Source: Knoxdaviesia capensis (Eukaryota > Ascomycota > Sordariomycetes > Microascales > Gondwanamycetaceae). Taken from it: a stretch of DNA of 64,000 nucleotides. Position 1 is the stretch's first letter, and the number at the start of each line of letters is the position of its first letter. Shown here piece by piece: positions 36,459-48,240 of this stretch. The notes below the pieces were generated by a model that saw only the letters and a list, made by a program, of their open reading frames with translations, had not been told where the DNA came from and made no database searches. The translations under genes were made by a program, and so were the position numbers. Where the stretch lies: NCBI GenBank assembly GCA_001510575.1, contig LNGK01000003.1, forward strand, positions 921,755-985,754. Direction: 5' to 3'.

Positions 36459-39300
36459 GCGGTCTGTGCAGAGGGGATGCTGGCATAGGGATTGTTGGTC
36501 TCCCTTCTTGGCTTGGTCGACGAGGATATCTGCAGGTTATGTGCATACGGCACGGCACATCAACAATAGCGTCTTATCGACACTTTCTTTTCTCTTTTTC
36601 CAGTCGATACGTAGTTCCAGTTGGCACGCACCGCTAAGAGCAGTGATCTCCGTGGCATTTCTTATCCACAGGTCCGAAGTCTCCAGGGCCCCGGCCTCAA
36701 GGGCTTGGGGATAGGCGGCGATCCTTTCATCTGTAATAGCATTGCGCCGGGCCATATAACATGGATTCCAAGTTACTTCAGCTGCGCCTGCCGGAGGTTG
36801 GCAACTTGACTCTGCGAAGTAGTGAGTTGGAAACCCCGAGAAGGAGGAAACGAAACCAACCACCCAATTCAACGCGAAATCAAAGGGGTTGGCGATGTCT
36901 TTAGCTCGTCGACTTGATGTCGTCCGCGGTGTTGTCTTGATAATCTATTTTTAACATCTGGCCAAGAGCGCACTAAGTTCCACCTTCCAAGTTGACTCAC
37001 CTTCCCGCGTCGTTCTTTCCTTGTACACTCCCGACAACAGCGATAAGTCCGCAGCCTCTAAAAATACCAGCAAAAACATTGTCCGTAGCACGGAAAGACC
37101 GCCGACCGAGCAACGGCCCCAAGACGGCATTTAGACACCGAAAAACAAGACGAAGAAGGTGCGATGCACACACACAACTTTAGCCTAAATCTATTCATAG
37201 AATCAAAAACAAGCTTAAAAAGGGTGAGAGCAATTTCAGACGGACAACGTCAATGCAAGGACCGGGAACTAAGCTTACTTACCTTACAGTTTAGACAAAA
37301 CGATTAAAGCTTAAAGGTGATCAGTGCTCGTGTTCCTCTTTCGAACTGACGTCTAGGGCCTTTTTACCAGTCGGCACGAGTTGTCGTTCGCGATGTTGCG
37401 ACTTGCAAGTGTTCGAGGTGGCCTGGGGCTATGCTGCTTTGGGATAAGTCCGGGGCTGTTATCTGTGGGTGCGGCAAAGCCGATACAACGCACCCACCCC
37501 CGGCCCAGACTTTTCTCTGCATTCCATCTGAAGCAGTGTCAGAGGGAAGGCCCCTGAATGGGAAGCTGTTCACGAAGGTTGCTTGGTTCGCAACTTCGCG
37601 GGTATTCATTCCCCTGGATAAGAGAGCAAAGCATGCTCGAAGCTCTCCCCTCCCACTCACACTTCCACGGCGTCACAGAACCCCAAAAGAGGCAACGGCC
37701 GTCGCATTCCCGTCTCTCTCCGGCGGTGACTACCAAGGACCGCCCAAAAGTTTATCCAGCCTTAAACTTTTAACTCTCGCAAGCACCGCTCCCGAGAGGT
37801 GTTATTCCCGCGTGACGGGAAGCTTTGTTCGCCCGTCCGACGTCGTTTCTGCGCATCTCTTGGCTGGCGTGGCTTATGATTCCCCAGAAATGGCGTATAC
37901 CAAGCTTTTTAGCCACCATCGCCAAGAGGTGTTAGATTTATCGGAGGGAATCTCTTGTCGAAGAGCCAGGGCCAGCCACTGGAAGACATATCCTGCGGGA
38001 GAGCAACATTTGGCGGGGGGCCAGCAAATCCTCTTATGCGCTTTCTCGTTCGCTGCTTGGCTATACTGGTACAGCAGCGAAAAGAGACAGCTATAGCAGA
38101 GCGCTCGCACGGCCGGGGTCTTTTTCCCCTCCTGGTGCTGGACTGCGGTGACCCCTGGTCACGCCACTGCAGCACGCAAAATGGGCTTGACGGTGCTTCC
38201 GAAGCGGAGATGTCCACGCGTTGGTCAATGGTGAAAACGTGGTTGCGCTCGCTAGCAGCGAGAGAAGGCCAGGACCACGTCAGACAGCACCTGCTGGAAG
38301 TGCGTGACTGAATGGGTCGAGTGAATTGCTGTTCCTGGAGGGACTTGACTGCTCTGTTTTACGATACTGGCCGGTGCCCCGAGCCTCTGGATATCTCACT
38401 TGATGACACTTGAACTCCTCCCGCAGTAAGCACATAGCACCCGAACGTCTTGCACCCGTCATAGAGGCACTCACATACCACTAGCCCAGCTACATCCAAC
38501 TCCAGTCTGCCATCCATGCAACCTCCAGTCTCCGTGTACAGTTCCTGCGTCCCGGATTATGCTCTCGTTTTACATCTCCAGACTGCGCTCTTGGCGAACA
38601 AGGAGTTACGTACAACTCCACAGGGAAGATCGAAATAGAACTGCAGAGGCAGGGCCCCGGGGATCTTCGCCTGCCGCGCGACGGGAGCAGTGTCGTAGAC
38701 CTCAGGGTGTGTTCGCAGCAGATTCGAACGTGCGTTCCAGGCGTGTAAGCCGCGCTTTCCCGTCCAAAGTTCGCTCAAACCGCCCGTGGTCAGACTGGGA
38801 GCCAGGCCTGTGACTGAAGCCCATGATCCGGTTCTCTCCATGTCTGGCTCTCTCTCTCCCTCTCTCCCGGAGGACCTATATAAGCCGGCCAGTCCCTCCG
38901 TTCCAGATCAATCCAGAAAGAGCTTCCCTTTCTCTTCATCCTCCTGGATATCAACCATTTGCGCTTTCAAGTCCCGTCTCTTTTCCTTTCGTCTGTCTCT
39001 ATTTCGATTCTTCTCCAGCCGGTCTGACCGTTGTTCCCAATCCTGTCATCTGCTAGCAGAGTACAGGTTATTATTTTGTCAATCCCCTTCGTCCAAGTCC
39101 AACACAAGTTTTCTTTTCGTAACCTCCCATTTGGAGCCTTTGCCTTACTCTCTTGCTGTTGATCTCAGCCTCATTCATTGCAACAACCGACACATTACCG
39201 ATCTGGTTTCCTCTCCTTTGTTTGCTGCTTCTGCCCTACCCACTGTGTTTTCTCCCTCCAGACGTTCCTTTTCTGGATTTCCCAATCACCTACCGCAATC
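36459..39300. other. Intergenic region
   Basis: 2.8 kb without a recognisable gene. An AT-richer patch lies around 37170-37330. An open frame at 37431-38096 has no domain, no splice context and biased composition, so I do not call it. The right 400 bp are the probable promoter and long leader of the following gene, with pyrimidine-rich stretches and a TATA box. Confidence 0.5.
38877..38884 (+). promoter_or_regulatory. Putative TATA box
   Basis: TATATAAG preceded by a CT-rich tract, about 420 nt before the ATG at 39301. A pyrimidine-rich leader of several hundred bases would follow, as is common for strongly expressed fungal genes. Confidence 0.5.
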
Positions 39301-40188
39301 ATGAAGTTCTCTTACGTTGCCCTCCTGACCCTGAACGTCATGGCCGCCTCGGCCCACCCGCTGACGGTCGGCGAGGCTCTGGCTGCGCTGGGCGCCACCC
39401 GCAACGCCACGCCCGCAACCCCCGCAACCGCCGCCCCCGGCGAGGCCGAGGCCAAGGAGAACGAAATCGAGCAGGAGGCCCAGTTCGACACGGCTGTCAA
39501 CCTGGGCGGCGGCAACATCAAGACCGATACGCTGTTCCCCGCAGGGGTAAGTCGTGGTGTCTCCAAGAGCGGAAAGACTGTGTGGTGGTGTCCGGAACTA
39601 ACACGGCTGTGTGCCCGCGAATAGGTCAACGGAGTGCTCGAGATCGAGTTCCAGAACGCCGATGCCCGCGTGCTGACCGTCACCGAGAACAAGACGCCCG
39701 CGGCGCCGCCGCCGGGCTTCGTGGCCCTCGAGCCGGTGTCGTACGTGGTCAGCCTGCAGGGCGGCACCGCCGGCCTGACGCTGCAGAAGGTCGACTACAT
39801 CCTGAACGCCGGAAGTGAGTGTCCCCCGTATCCCAGCTGCCTCTGCCATGTCATTCCCGCTTGCCAGTCAAACGGCACACACACACGCACACGCATGCTA
39901 ACAGCCCCGTCTCGCCCCCTCGCAGACGGACTCGACATCAGCCGGGGCCAGATCGGCCGGCTGTGCCCGGAGATCGGCGGCTTCGTGATCGGCGCGGCGG
40001 TCGGCGAGCTCGAGTTCGAGGCCGAGGAGAACGAGCTGACGGTCAGCGTCGACGACATGAACGGCGAGTTCGCCGTCTTCATTCCCGAGGCCGCTGCCGC
40101 CGCCGCCGGCGGGACCGGCGGTGCTGCCGCCAACACCGGCGCCTCGGCGGCCTTCGCCCAGCTGCTCCGCCTACTCGGCCTCGCGTAA
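39301..40188 (+). CDS. Small secreted protein, possibly GPI-anchored
   Basis: Three exons (39301-39546, 39625-39814, 39926-40188; introns 78 and 111 nt) give 232 residues. Residues 1-18 are a signal peptide ending ASA. A Thr/Ala/Pro-rich stretch (residues ~30-50) is followed by Glu-rich sequence and a beta-type domain (VNGVLEIEFQNADARVLTVT, FVALEPVSYVVSLQGG, GLTLQKVDYILNAG, DISRGQIGRLCPEIGGFVI). The last ~30 residues are Ala/Gly-rich then hydrophobic (LLRLLGLA), compatible with a GPI-attachment signal or just a low-complexity tail. Only one Cys is visible in the mature domain. I do not recognise the family. Expression is probably substantial, given the TATA box and long pyrimidine leader. Confidence 0.82.
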
Positions 40189-40387
40189 TTTACCGCAACG
40201 CCGATCCTGTGTCGTGCGTGCTCTGGGATCCCGCACTGAGGAGTGCACTCCTGGCCTTGTGTACCTCAAAAAAAAAACACTTCGTTTCTTTGTTCCTTCC
40301 CTCTGGAACCGGAGGACGCCCCTTTCTACCCTTTTTGTTTTATAGCTTAGATGTCCGTCTCGGCTGGCTACGATGATACCCATTTGG

Positions 40388-41040
40388 GGACGACTTTCCA
40401 CTGTACTTCTTGTTATTTTTTATATCTTTGGAGTTTCTGGGTGGGTCTGTTCATATCTGGAAGCTGGTTTCCGAAGATATCACAGGTTTCTGCGGTGTCT
40501 GTTGGCTGCGGGCGCCACAAATCATAAAAGTCTACAACTGACTTGGGTTCTGTACACTGTCAATATACACGTGTTGAGTTGTGCATGATGTTCGGGTGGG
40601 ACGTGAGTGACGGGTAGGATTAGAGTTTTCGCAGGAAACTCACAGTATCGGCATGTCTATCACCAGAACGTTATATCGGCGACATCGACGATCGCCAGTC
40701 ATCATACACGACTCCCTTCGGTTTGTATCTGATCAATATGCACTTGTTCATGCGTTTTCCGGTGTTGGGACGGGACGTGATCGGTCGGAGTATGCTTTAG
40801 GAGGAAACTTCGCAATACTGGCATATCAAGTACCAAACCGTCCTATTGGCAACATCGTCTTTCGCCAGTCTCATCGGCCGAACTCACTTTGGCTTGTATG
40901 ACATCGATATAATATTGAGCTGTGCATATTTTTTAGTCCAGATAAGTGAGTGACGGGGAAGAGCGATCAGGTTTTGGCAAGGAAGTTCACAGTATCAGCA
41001 AGTTTCTCTCTTTTGGCATCTCGTGAGTGACACGAAGGAC
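40388..41040. repeat. Degenerate ~172-bp tandem repeat
   Basis: Two well-matched units (about 40561-40733 and 40734-40905) share CAATAT..CAC starts, AGGAAACT..CA.TA..GGCAT middles, CGCCAGTC blocks and GG.TTGTAT ends. A third, truncated unit (40906 to ~41030) matches the first half (GAG.TGTGCAT, AGTGAGTGACGGG, TTCACAGTATC). A weaker fourth copy seems to lie upstream at about 40388-40560. Intergenic, just downstream of the secreted-protein gene. Confidence 0.7.
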
Positions 41041-41455
41041 ACTGAGTCTCATCCGTCTTCGAAGCTGTAAATGTGGACTCTCAGGAGATGCAACGTGGGC
41101 AAACACCTATATGCAGGAGCCGACCAACCGCCAAGTGCAATGTCGCTGGTGCATCTTCTACCGACCCCGATTTCCCTGGCACCTGTAGTCCACCAGCCAA
41201 GCCTCTGATCACGGCCATGCATGAGATCAGGCCAAGACAAACTGCGTGCGCGCGCATCAGTGCGCGTCAGCGGTAATCATATGCGCTGCGGGTGGTATAC
41301 AAGTCCTAGCGAAGGTTCCTGGAATGGCGGGGTCTGCGCCGCTCGAAAACCCGTCAAACTTCGTTCACATCGCGAAATGTTGTATCTACGGCGAAAGATA
41401 CCGTTGCGAGGATACTCACCGGGATATCGCAGCCGGGAACACCGGACACTCCCAA

Positions 41456-41467
41456 CCCTAACCCTAA
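41456..41467 (-). repeat. Short interstitial telomere-like repeat
   Basis: Two CCCTAA units in tandem on the + strand. Confidence 0.55.
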
Positions 41468-42120
41468 GAAAAGAAAGTCATCACGGCACTGATTGTTGAG
41501 CTAGCAGGCGTCCTGCGATATCCCTCACCAACAACAACTAGAGACAAACTTTGAAAAAAAAAAAACCCCCCAGAGAAATGCAAGTTGACGAAGTCCAGTG
41601 ACACGTCTCCCGCACCCAACCCTGCGTCAAGCATTCTCTCCCCTCAGCCACCAAACCTGGGCGGAAACAAAAACGCAGGCATATATCTCACAACGAAGTC
41701 TTGGACGCGCATCACATTGCGGTCTATTCCTGGCCAATTGTTTCCTCCAGATTCTATTTTTACACTCCCACACTCACACACCTACCCACACACTACACAC
41801 TGCAGAAACACACAACAAACAGCGCTGGAAGACAAGACTCTCGCAGCGTCTGCGCGCTCTGGAACAGCGCTATATATACCCTTCCACCGTCTTTGGAAAC
41901 ACTCGCCGGGGCTCGGAAACCCGCCCCTGTGTATCAGATGTCTGTCAAGGCCTGCTGCGATCGCGGTGCAATCGCTCTGCTTTCTCTCTTCGCAGAACCC
42001 TGGCTCTCGGACCCGGGGAAAACCTTCTGTGTGTGGTGCAGACTTGTCAAGTTTATCCGAGAACCAGCGTAAACCCCCCCCTGTCGCAAGCTGAAGGCGG
42101 CGATTGCAATGGTGCACGGG

Positions 42121-42142
42121 CGCACACACACACACACACACG
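42121..42142. repeat. (CA)n microsatellite
   Basis: About ten CA/AC dinucleotides, intergenic. Confidence 0.85.
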
Positions 42143-43790
42143 CCTTTTTCACATCGGCGGTGTGGGTGAGGCACGCTGGGGTTTGGTGGAACGGGACCTC
42201 CTGGGCCAGTCAGGATACGTGCACTACACCACTGACACGCACTTCCACTGCAAGTGTATCGAAGATAGCTGCGAAGAGCATCCCGGGAGGCGCACGGCAA
42301 AGTGAACGGCGCCGGGGGTGTGCGTTTCAGTGGGTGAGCAGGGGCCCCCCACAGTCCTCGTTTCCTCGTCCTCTTGCACGTCCACTTTCGTTTCTTCTTT
42401 TCAATCTCTCTGCAGGGTCCTCCCCTTATCTCCAGCATCCTTCTTCCCAGCACATCCGTCAATCACAAGCAGCCCCGGAGAGAGATTGTGGGAACGAATG
42501 CGTCGGGGGTTCTCAAGTTGACGATGGACAACCGCCCCTCCCCCTGTACATCTTTAAATTGCTTCTTTGGACATCCAAGAGAGATCCGCTGGGGAGAAGA
42601 AATGCGGTGCGTGCATGTCGGGATGGCCCGGGGATGGGCAGGTTACGGGCGGCGCGTCCACGGGGGATGCCACTTATAAGGTCCGGTGAGATGTCGGCTC
42701 GACGAGTCTGCACACGAGGAAGACTGCGCGGGGGACATCGGCCGTGATAGCAAGTCTCACCACCAGCCAGCGGCAAATGACACACACACCGCGTCACCCA
42801 GCCCCGAACACACGTCCATCCAGCAAGTATTCGCCGGCCAAGACCGCCACAAACGCCGCGATGGTACCAAAAGCAGCCGGCTCACGAGGCAGCCAAGCAC
42901 CCCCCCCCTCCTTTCAAAACTCGACGCAACGAAGCTTGACGCCGGGACGTGCAAAACGCCCAGCGAGTAATCCTGCCATTCGTCTTTCTCTAGCCCCCGA
43001 TGGCTGCCGAAAGACAGGCTGTGGCGGTCTCCCACAGGACCTGCCAAGCTCCCACGCACCTCCCACGCCTGCGTTTGGCAAAGCGAAGGCCGTGGACCCG
43101 GCGCGCGATCGCAGGTCTAGATCGGTCTTTTGGGCCGCTCCCCGACCTGCGGCTGCGGCTTCACCTGCTGTGTCTTGGTGCCCCCCCTTCCCGCCACTCC
43201 CCTTTTGTCTCTGCGTCTCTGGTTTCTCGATTCTCTATCTCTCTTATCTTCTGGCGTCTTCCTCTTCTTCCCTCCCTCCTTCTTCTGTCTTTCTCGCCAG
43301 CTCTGGAAAGTCCCTCGTCTTCTTCTTTTCTTGTTTCTTTTCTTTCTTGGCGATGCAGCAGGTCTCATCGTCCATCCGTTTCTCGTTCTTGGCTCTCACC
43401 ACTCTCCGATACATGCTCGCTGTGCTCTAGCTGCGTCCAACCTGATTCCACACTTTACACACACCAGAACCTCCGTTCTCGTCCTCGCTGGAGATCGTCG
43501 CCGATCCTTGTTAGCCGGTTACTGACATTCAGTTTTTCATTTTCTTTTCTACTGCTTCGCTTTTTATTTTTGTTTTATTTTACATCTCCTTTTTGCTTTC
43601 TGACTCTGCTTCCTACCTTCCTTCCTGAGGTTGTGTCGTCTAGAGACCGCCGCTTACTGCTTACACCCCCCACTTACACCCTCCGACCCGACACGGCCGG
43701 ATAGACAAATACGTGTCCCGATAAAACCTTATCAAAAAGACAAAAGAAAACCAAGAAAACCCATTCCCAAACACAAAAAACACACTCACC

Positions 43791-45380
43791 ATGCCCGCAG
43801 TACCGCGCCTCCAAGTGCGGCCGGCGCCCAGCACACGGCGCATGGCCACCGGCTCGCCGCTGCGCATCCGCAACCGCAAGTTCCCGCGGACGGTGTGGAC
43901 GCGCTCCGACTCCGACAGCGAAGACTCCGACGGCGAAGACAGCGGCCAGTCGGGAAACAACGCGAATTCAAACTCGGGCGACGATGTGCGGCTGAATGGC
44001 GTGGTGGTGGCCCCGACGCCGCCGCCGGTGTTCTTGCTGCAGACGATTGCGCCCCCGCAGCCTGCGCAGGCTACCCATGTGATCGTGCGGCCGGCCGCTG
44101 CCCATGGGGTGGCAGCGCCCGTCTTGGCGGCCGTCGTGATTGTGGCCCCGCCCGCCGAGGCTGCGACAACAAGCACGACAACCTCGTCCATCACCACCGC
44201 CGAAGCCGTGGCCACGCCGCCGCCCGCCGCAGTCACCATCGCCCCGACGTCCCGCCGTCCCGACGGCATCATGTTCACCACCATCATGCCGTCGGTGCTG
44301 CCGACACCTGTGGTCAACGCCGGCATCATCCCGACCGCCGCCGCAGCCGCCTCGTCCTCCGCCATCGCCGCGCTGGAGTCTTCCTCATCCGAGCTTGCAG
44401 CTGTCGAGTCCTCGTCGCTGGTGCTGCTCCCCAGCTCGTCATCGCCGGAGTTCCCGCTGACCACCAGCGTGCTGGCCATCATCGACGCCTCGGCCACCCG
44501 CCAACTCGCCACGCCCGGCGCCGACGCCCCCGTGCCGTTCCCCACCGAAGAAAGCCTCGGCAACCTCGTCGCCCCCGCCGCCGGCGAAGCCGTCGCCACC
44601 GAGCTCCCCGCAATTGGTGAAGCCGAGGTGGTCGGGGCTGAGGCCGGGGCTGAGGTCGGGGCTGAGGCCGGGGCTGAGCTAGCGGCCGAGGCCGGCGCGC
44701 CTGAGGCCGAGGGCGAGCCCGCGTCGGGCGCCGCAAACGTGCAGAGTATCGCGCTGGGCGCCACCGCCGGCGCCGTAGTCGTCGTCGTGCTGGTCCTGCT
44801 GGCGCTGCGCGGCCGCCGCGCCGCCCGCAACAAAGCCGCGGCGGCCGAGCGCGGCGACAAGGACGACCGCCGCACGACGGCCGCGTCGTTCGGCAATATC
44901 TACACCACGCCGCCGGCCAACCGCACCAACATCCCCGTGCTGCCGACCTACGTCAACAACCTCGGCGGCAGCGGCGCGGCCTACGTCCAGCCGCCGCCGG
45001 TGCGCTCGTCCCCTTACCAGTCCGTGCCGGGTCCCGCCGCGCCGCCCGCAATGTACCAGCAGCCGGCGCGGCCCGGCCGCATCAGCTGGGCGCCGTCGGC
45101 GGCCGGCACCGCGCGCATGCAGCAGCAGCAGATGCAGATGCAGCAGCAGACCGACGAGCTGCACATGGACGGCTCCGGCAAGCCGCAGAACGGCGACGGC
45201 GTCAATGGGTGGCTGTACGGGATCAACACGCCGCGCACACCTTCTGACGGGCGCATCCCGTCGTTCTACGTCCGCGACCAGGATGACGCGCCGCCTGTTC
45301 CCCCCCCGCCGCCGCCGGGCGCGTACTCCAACCGGGGCCGAGCAAATGAATATGCGACCTACAACCAGGGCCAGGTGTAA
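43791..45380 (+). CDS. Single-span membrane protein, Ser/Thr/Ala-rich (Mid2-like architecture)
   Basis: Single exon, 529 residues, ATG in a CACC context. An acidic Ser/Asp stretch (RSDSDSEDSDGEDSG) near residue 40 is followed by ~250 residues rich in Ala, Ser, Thr, Pro and Val, including an Ala/Glu tandem repeat (GAEAGAEV) near 280-300. One transmembrane helix lies at ~316-338 (ALGATAGAVVVVVLVLLAL), flanked by RGRRAARNK, so the C-terminal ~190 residues should be cytosolic. That part has NIYTTPPANR, a Gln/Met tract near 442-453 and a polyproline end (PPVPPPPPPGAY). The layout resembles fungal cell-wall stress sensors and other Mid2-like proteins. No N-terminal signal peptide is visible, which is odd for that class. 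Function is inferred from architecture only. Confidence 0.78.
   Translation: MPAVPRLQVRPAPSTRRMATGSPLRIRNRKFPRTVWTRSDSDSEDSDGEDSGQSGNNANSNSGDDVRLNGVVVAPTPPPVFLLQTIAPPQPAQATHVIVRPAAAHGVAAPVLAAVVIVAPPAEAATTSTTTSSITTAEAVATPPPAAVTIAPTSRRPDGIMFTTIMPSVLPTPVVNAGIIPTAAAAASSSAIAALESSSSELAAVESSSLVLLPSSSSPEFPLTTSVLAIIDASATRQLATPGADAPVPFPTEESLGNLVAPAAGEAVATELPAIGEAEVVGAEAGAEVGAEAGAELAAEAGAPEAEGEPASGAANVQSIALGATAGAVVVVVLVLLALRGRRAARNKAAAAERGDKDDRRTTAASFGNIYTTPPANRTNIPVLPTYVNNLGGSGAAYVQPPPVRSSPYQSVPGPAAPPAMYQQPARPGRISWAPSAAGTARMQQQQMQMQQQTDELHMDGSGKPQNGDGVNGWLYGINTPRTPSDGRIPSFYVRDQDDAPPVPPPPPPGAYSNRGRANEYATYNQGQV
44633..44680. repeat. 12-bp coding minisatellite
   Basis: About four copies of a GGGGCTGAGGYC unit within the membrane-protein gene, encoding alternating GAEA/GAEV residues. 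Confidence 0.85.
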
Positions 45381-47933
45381 GGGTTGGTGTGGCTGTGTGG
45401 GCTTGAGAGCGAGGTCGGTCCAGGACGGACGGTGGGGAGAGCCCCTGACACGTGTGTGTTTCATTCTTTTGTGTCTTATTTTCTCTTCTTTTTCTTTTTC
45501 TTTTGTGTATGTGAGGCGAGCGCGGGAGTTGGAGTGCATTTTCCGGAGATACGGCCGGCGGTGGCGCATAGACAGAGCCGCGGTAGCATGCAGGTACATA
45601 GCAGAACAAGGCAATGGCTGGCCCGGGCCGGACATACGCTACATCGTGGAGAGTTTTCCGTGTTGTGAGCACTTTTGAGTGTGTATTCCCGCATCGTGAC
45701 TTGTGTTACCTTATGTGTAGTCGTTTGAAGGTGTAGATCAGCGGGTTTTGGCAGTTTTGGCAGGGCGTTTGCGTCAAAGTTGGGGTATCGCCACTGGGAC
45801 ACGCAATGAGCGCTCTTCGGCCTTCGGGGCAGTTGGATGTTTTGGGTGACTGTGAACTCTCGGGCTATACCCATGGCTTTATATCCAGAAGTGAGTGGCC
45901 GAAGCGCCGAGTTGGACATTGAACATGAGAGAACAAATGAAGCAGATGAAGAAAAGGGAAATTGAAGCAGAAGAAAAAGGCAGAAAAAGAGCAGCCTGAT
46001 CATCGTCATGTGGACCCGCTGTAGCGAATTAATCGGGAAAGTGCACCCACAGGGCAGCTCCTTCCAGATTTTACGTTTCCGAACCAGCAGCCAAGCCTTG
46101 GCCGTGCAATGTTTTCTGATTCTTTCCGCCTTCGCGAGCGTCTCGCTCACTTTAAAAGTTTTGCAACAGAAGGAAGCAGAAAATTTCAACTGGCATCACG
46201 AGATTTGGTTTAGCCCCCGGTCTAGACGCCGGGCTATTATGTAAAAGCAGGGTAAGAATGGCCAGAAGGGTAAAAATAGAAGGAAGCCGTTTTGCGTCGG
46301 GTCAGCTAGAGGAGAACCCCGGATTTTGTCCACGGTGTGCGTGTAGTGGGCGACGATGCACGCACGATACAGGGAAGAACAGCATGGAAAAAAGGCAAAA
46401 GAAAAAAAAAAGTTTTCTAGGCTCCATAAATGCAGTCACTGGCATTCCCGAACCACACTGACTGGCTGGGGAAGCAAGTCGAATAGCGGTGTCAGGGGCG
46501 GAGAAACTGCTAGATTAGGGGCAAGGGAAGCGGGCTGTCATTGGGGACGTCAGGCTGTGTTTTTGTTTTTTTTTTTTTTTGCTTCTAAATTGTTGGAGTT
46601 TGGCAAATTGTTGGAGTTTGGCCTACCCCAACTTGATCCCTCGTTCCAAGGGCAAAGAGCACTTCTTTAGGTCAATTGGTCTGGAAGACCTCGTGGAAGC
46701 GTCACATGAGGACGGGCAAAACGTTCAAGGGAAGTGACATGCTGCTCTTTCTGTTGTTCTGTTTTACGGCTAGCGACGATACGATTCGTCGTCTGTTACC
46801 GCTTCACGTCCGGAGTGAATTGCCTCCCAACATCCTCTTCCCACGCTCTCTACTACCACACCTCGTACAGTCCCGTCAAGAACCAAAACAACAAAACCCA
46901 ACGTCTCCTCGGACCCTACAAATATACGGCAATATGGCGTCAAAATCCAGTCAGATGGTCTAGCCCGGGCCGGAGTGGGCCAGGTACGTACCGATTGACC
47001 CGTGTGAGTACAGTACGTACTTCCAAGAAGTACCAACATAGCACTGCCATCCCCTATATCCGCTGCAGTTACAGGCCGGTGGCTGCCCTACCAACACCGC
47101 AGATTTTCACGTCACGGGAGCGGAGGAAGTCGATCATACGGAGAATACTTCCCATCCGTCCATTCCCCGGCGTTGCTGTTAGTCATAGCTAGGGGCGCCT
47201 TGATGTCTTTGACTCCAATTACACCATACCGGGGACCGATCTAGAGATCAAATTTTCATTTACTTCGGCTCTTGCCTTGCTTGAAGCTGTCTGTCGCTCC
47301 TGCCCCTTGGAAAGCTTTCACGTGGCTGCGTGTGAGACGGTGAGACGGCGCCCACAAAGTTTTGGCTGTGTCCAATGCAGTGCAGCTGACGGCTGGCACC
47401 GGTGCTTGGAGTTCTTACCTAATGGAATCCATCAGCGCAGCAACTATGACTGTGCCTTTGCTCATCCTCAGCACCTGTGTGTAAGTATACACTCCCGCAC
47501 GCTGTGCAGGTATCGGTACATCAGCACACCGGAGCTGCCTGGGCGGTGATCGATCGTGAAAAAATTTGATGGTTCTTTCTTCTTCTTTCTTCTGATACGA
47601 ACGTGTGTGATTTAGGCGGCCGATGGTGATGGTGGCCGTGGTGTGCGCCATGTACCTGTACGTGGCGCTGTCCCGGTGTCGATACATGCACAACTACACT
47701 CGCACACCCCCAGAGTCAACCCGGCTTGGAGTCGAGGGGGCGTGTCGATGCCCTCGTCTTTGTCTGGCTGTCTGCTCCCCAGCGGCAAACCCCAACTCCA
47801 CGCCCCCCTCGTCAGTCCGGACGCAGTGGCACTGACGAAAGACACGGCTGCTGGGCGAGCTTCCTTGGAGAGGCACCTCATGATGTGGTCGCTGGAGTGT
47901 TCATACGGGTACGTACACTTGCGTGGTGGCTGG

Positions 47934-47941
47934 TATATAAA
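47934..47941 (+). promoter_or_regulatory. Putative TATA box of the F-box gene
   Basis: TATATAAA about 350 nt before the ATG at 48288. Confidence 0.45.
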
Positions 47942-48240
47942 GCTGTGCGTGGCCCAGATGGCTTCGAGAGGGAAGTATCGTGAGATGAGGCATGCTCTGA
48001 GACTACTACATCTGCACTGTTCTTGCTGGTTCACTCGTTGCTGGCTTCCTCATTCACTCCCTACGGACCTCCTTCGTGTTTGGCTTGTTCCTATAGCAAG
48101 CTTGTGCAGCGTATATGGACATGCAATAGCTCTTCCTTCCCTCCTTTGTTCTTCCTTCTCCTGCCTACGGAGTCATCCTGCTTCTGCTCTTCTCGGGTTG
48201 CCACCGTCTTGAAGCTTCTACAACCTTCTTCAGTTGCGTC

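Larger units (their letters stand above)
40189..43790. other. 3.6 kb intergenic region
   Basis: Holds the tandem repeat (40.4-41.0 kb), a two-unit CCCTAA telomere-like repeat, an A-rich run near 41550, a CA microsatellite (42121-42142) and a TATATATA-like element near 41871. From about 43190 to 43640 it is strongly pyrimidine-rich on the + strand, which looks like the promoter and leader of the gene at 43791. No gene is called. Confidence 0.5.

Noticed and set aside
37431..38096. 221-codon frame (+) in the 36.5-39.3 kb gap
   Set aside because: No domain, no promoter or splice context, and no coding bias; treated as chance.
43661..44896. 411-codon minus-strand frame over the membrane-protein gene
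   Set aside because: Antisense shadow composed of Ala/Ser/Thr runs mirroring the repeats of the real gene.
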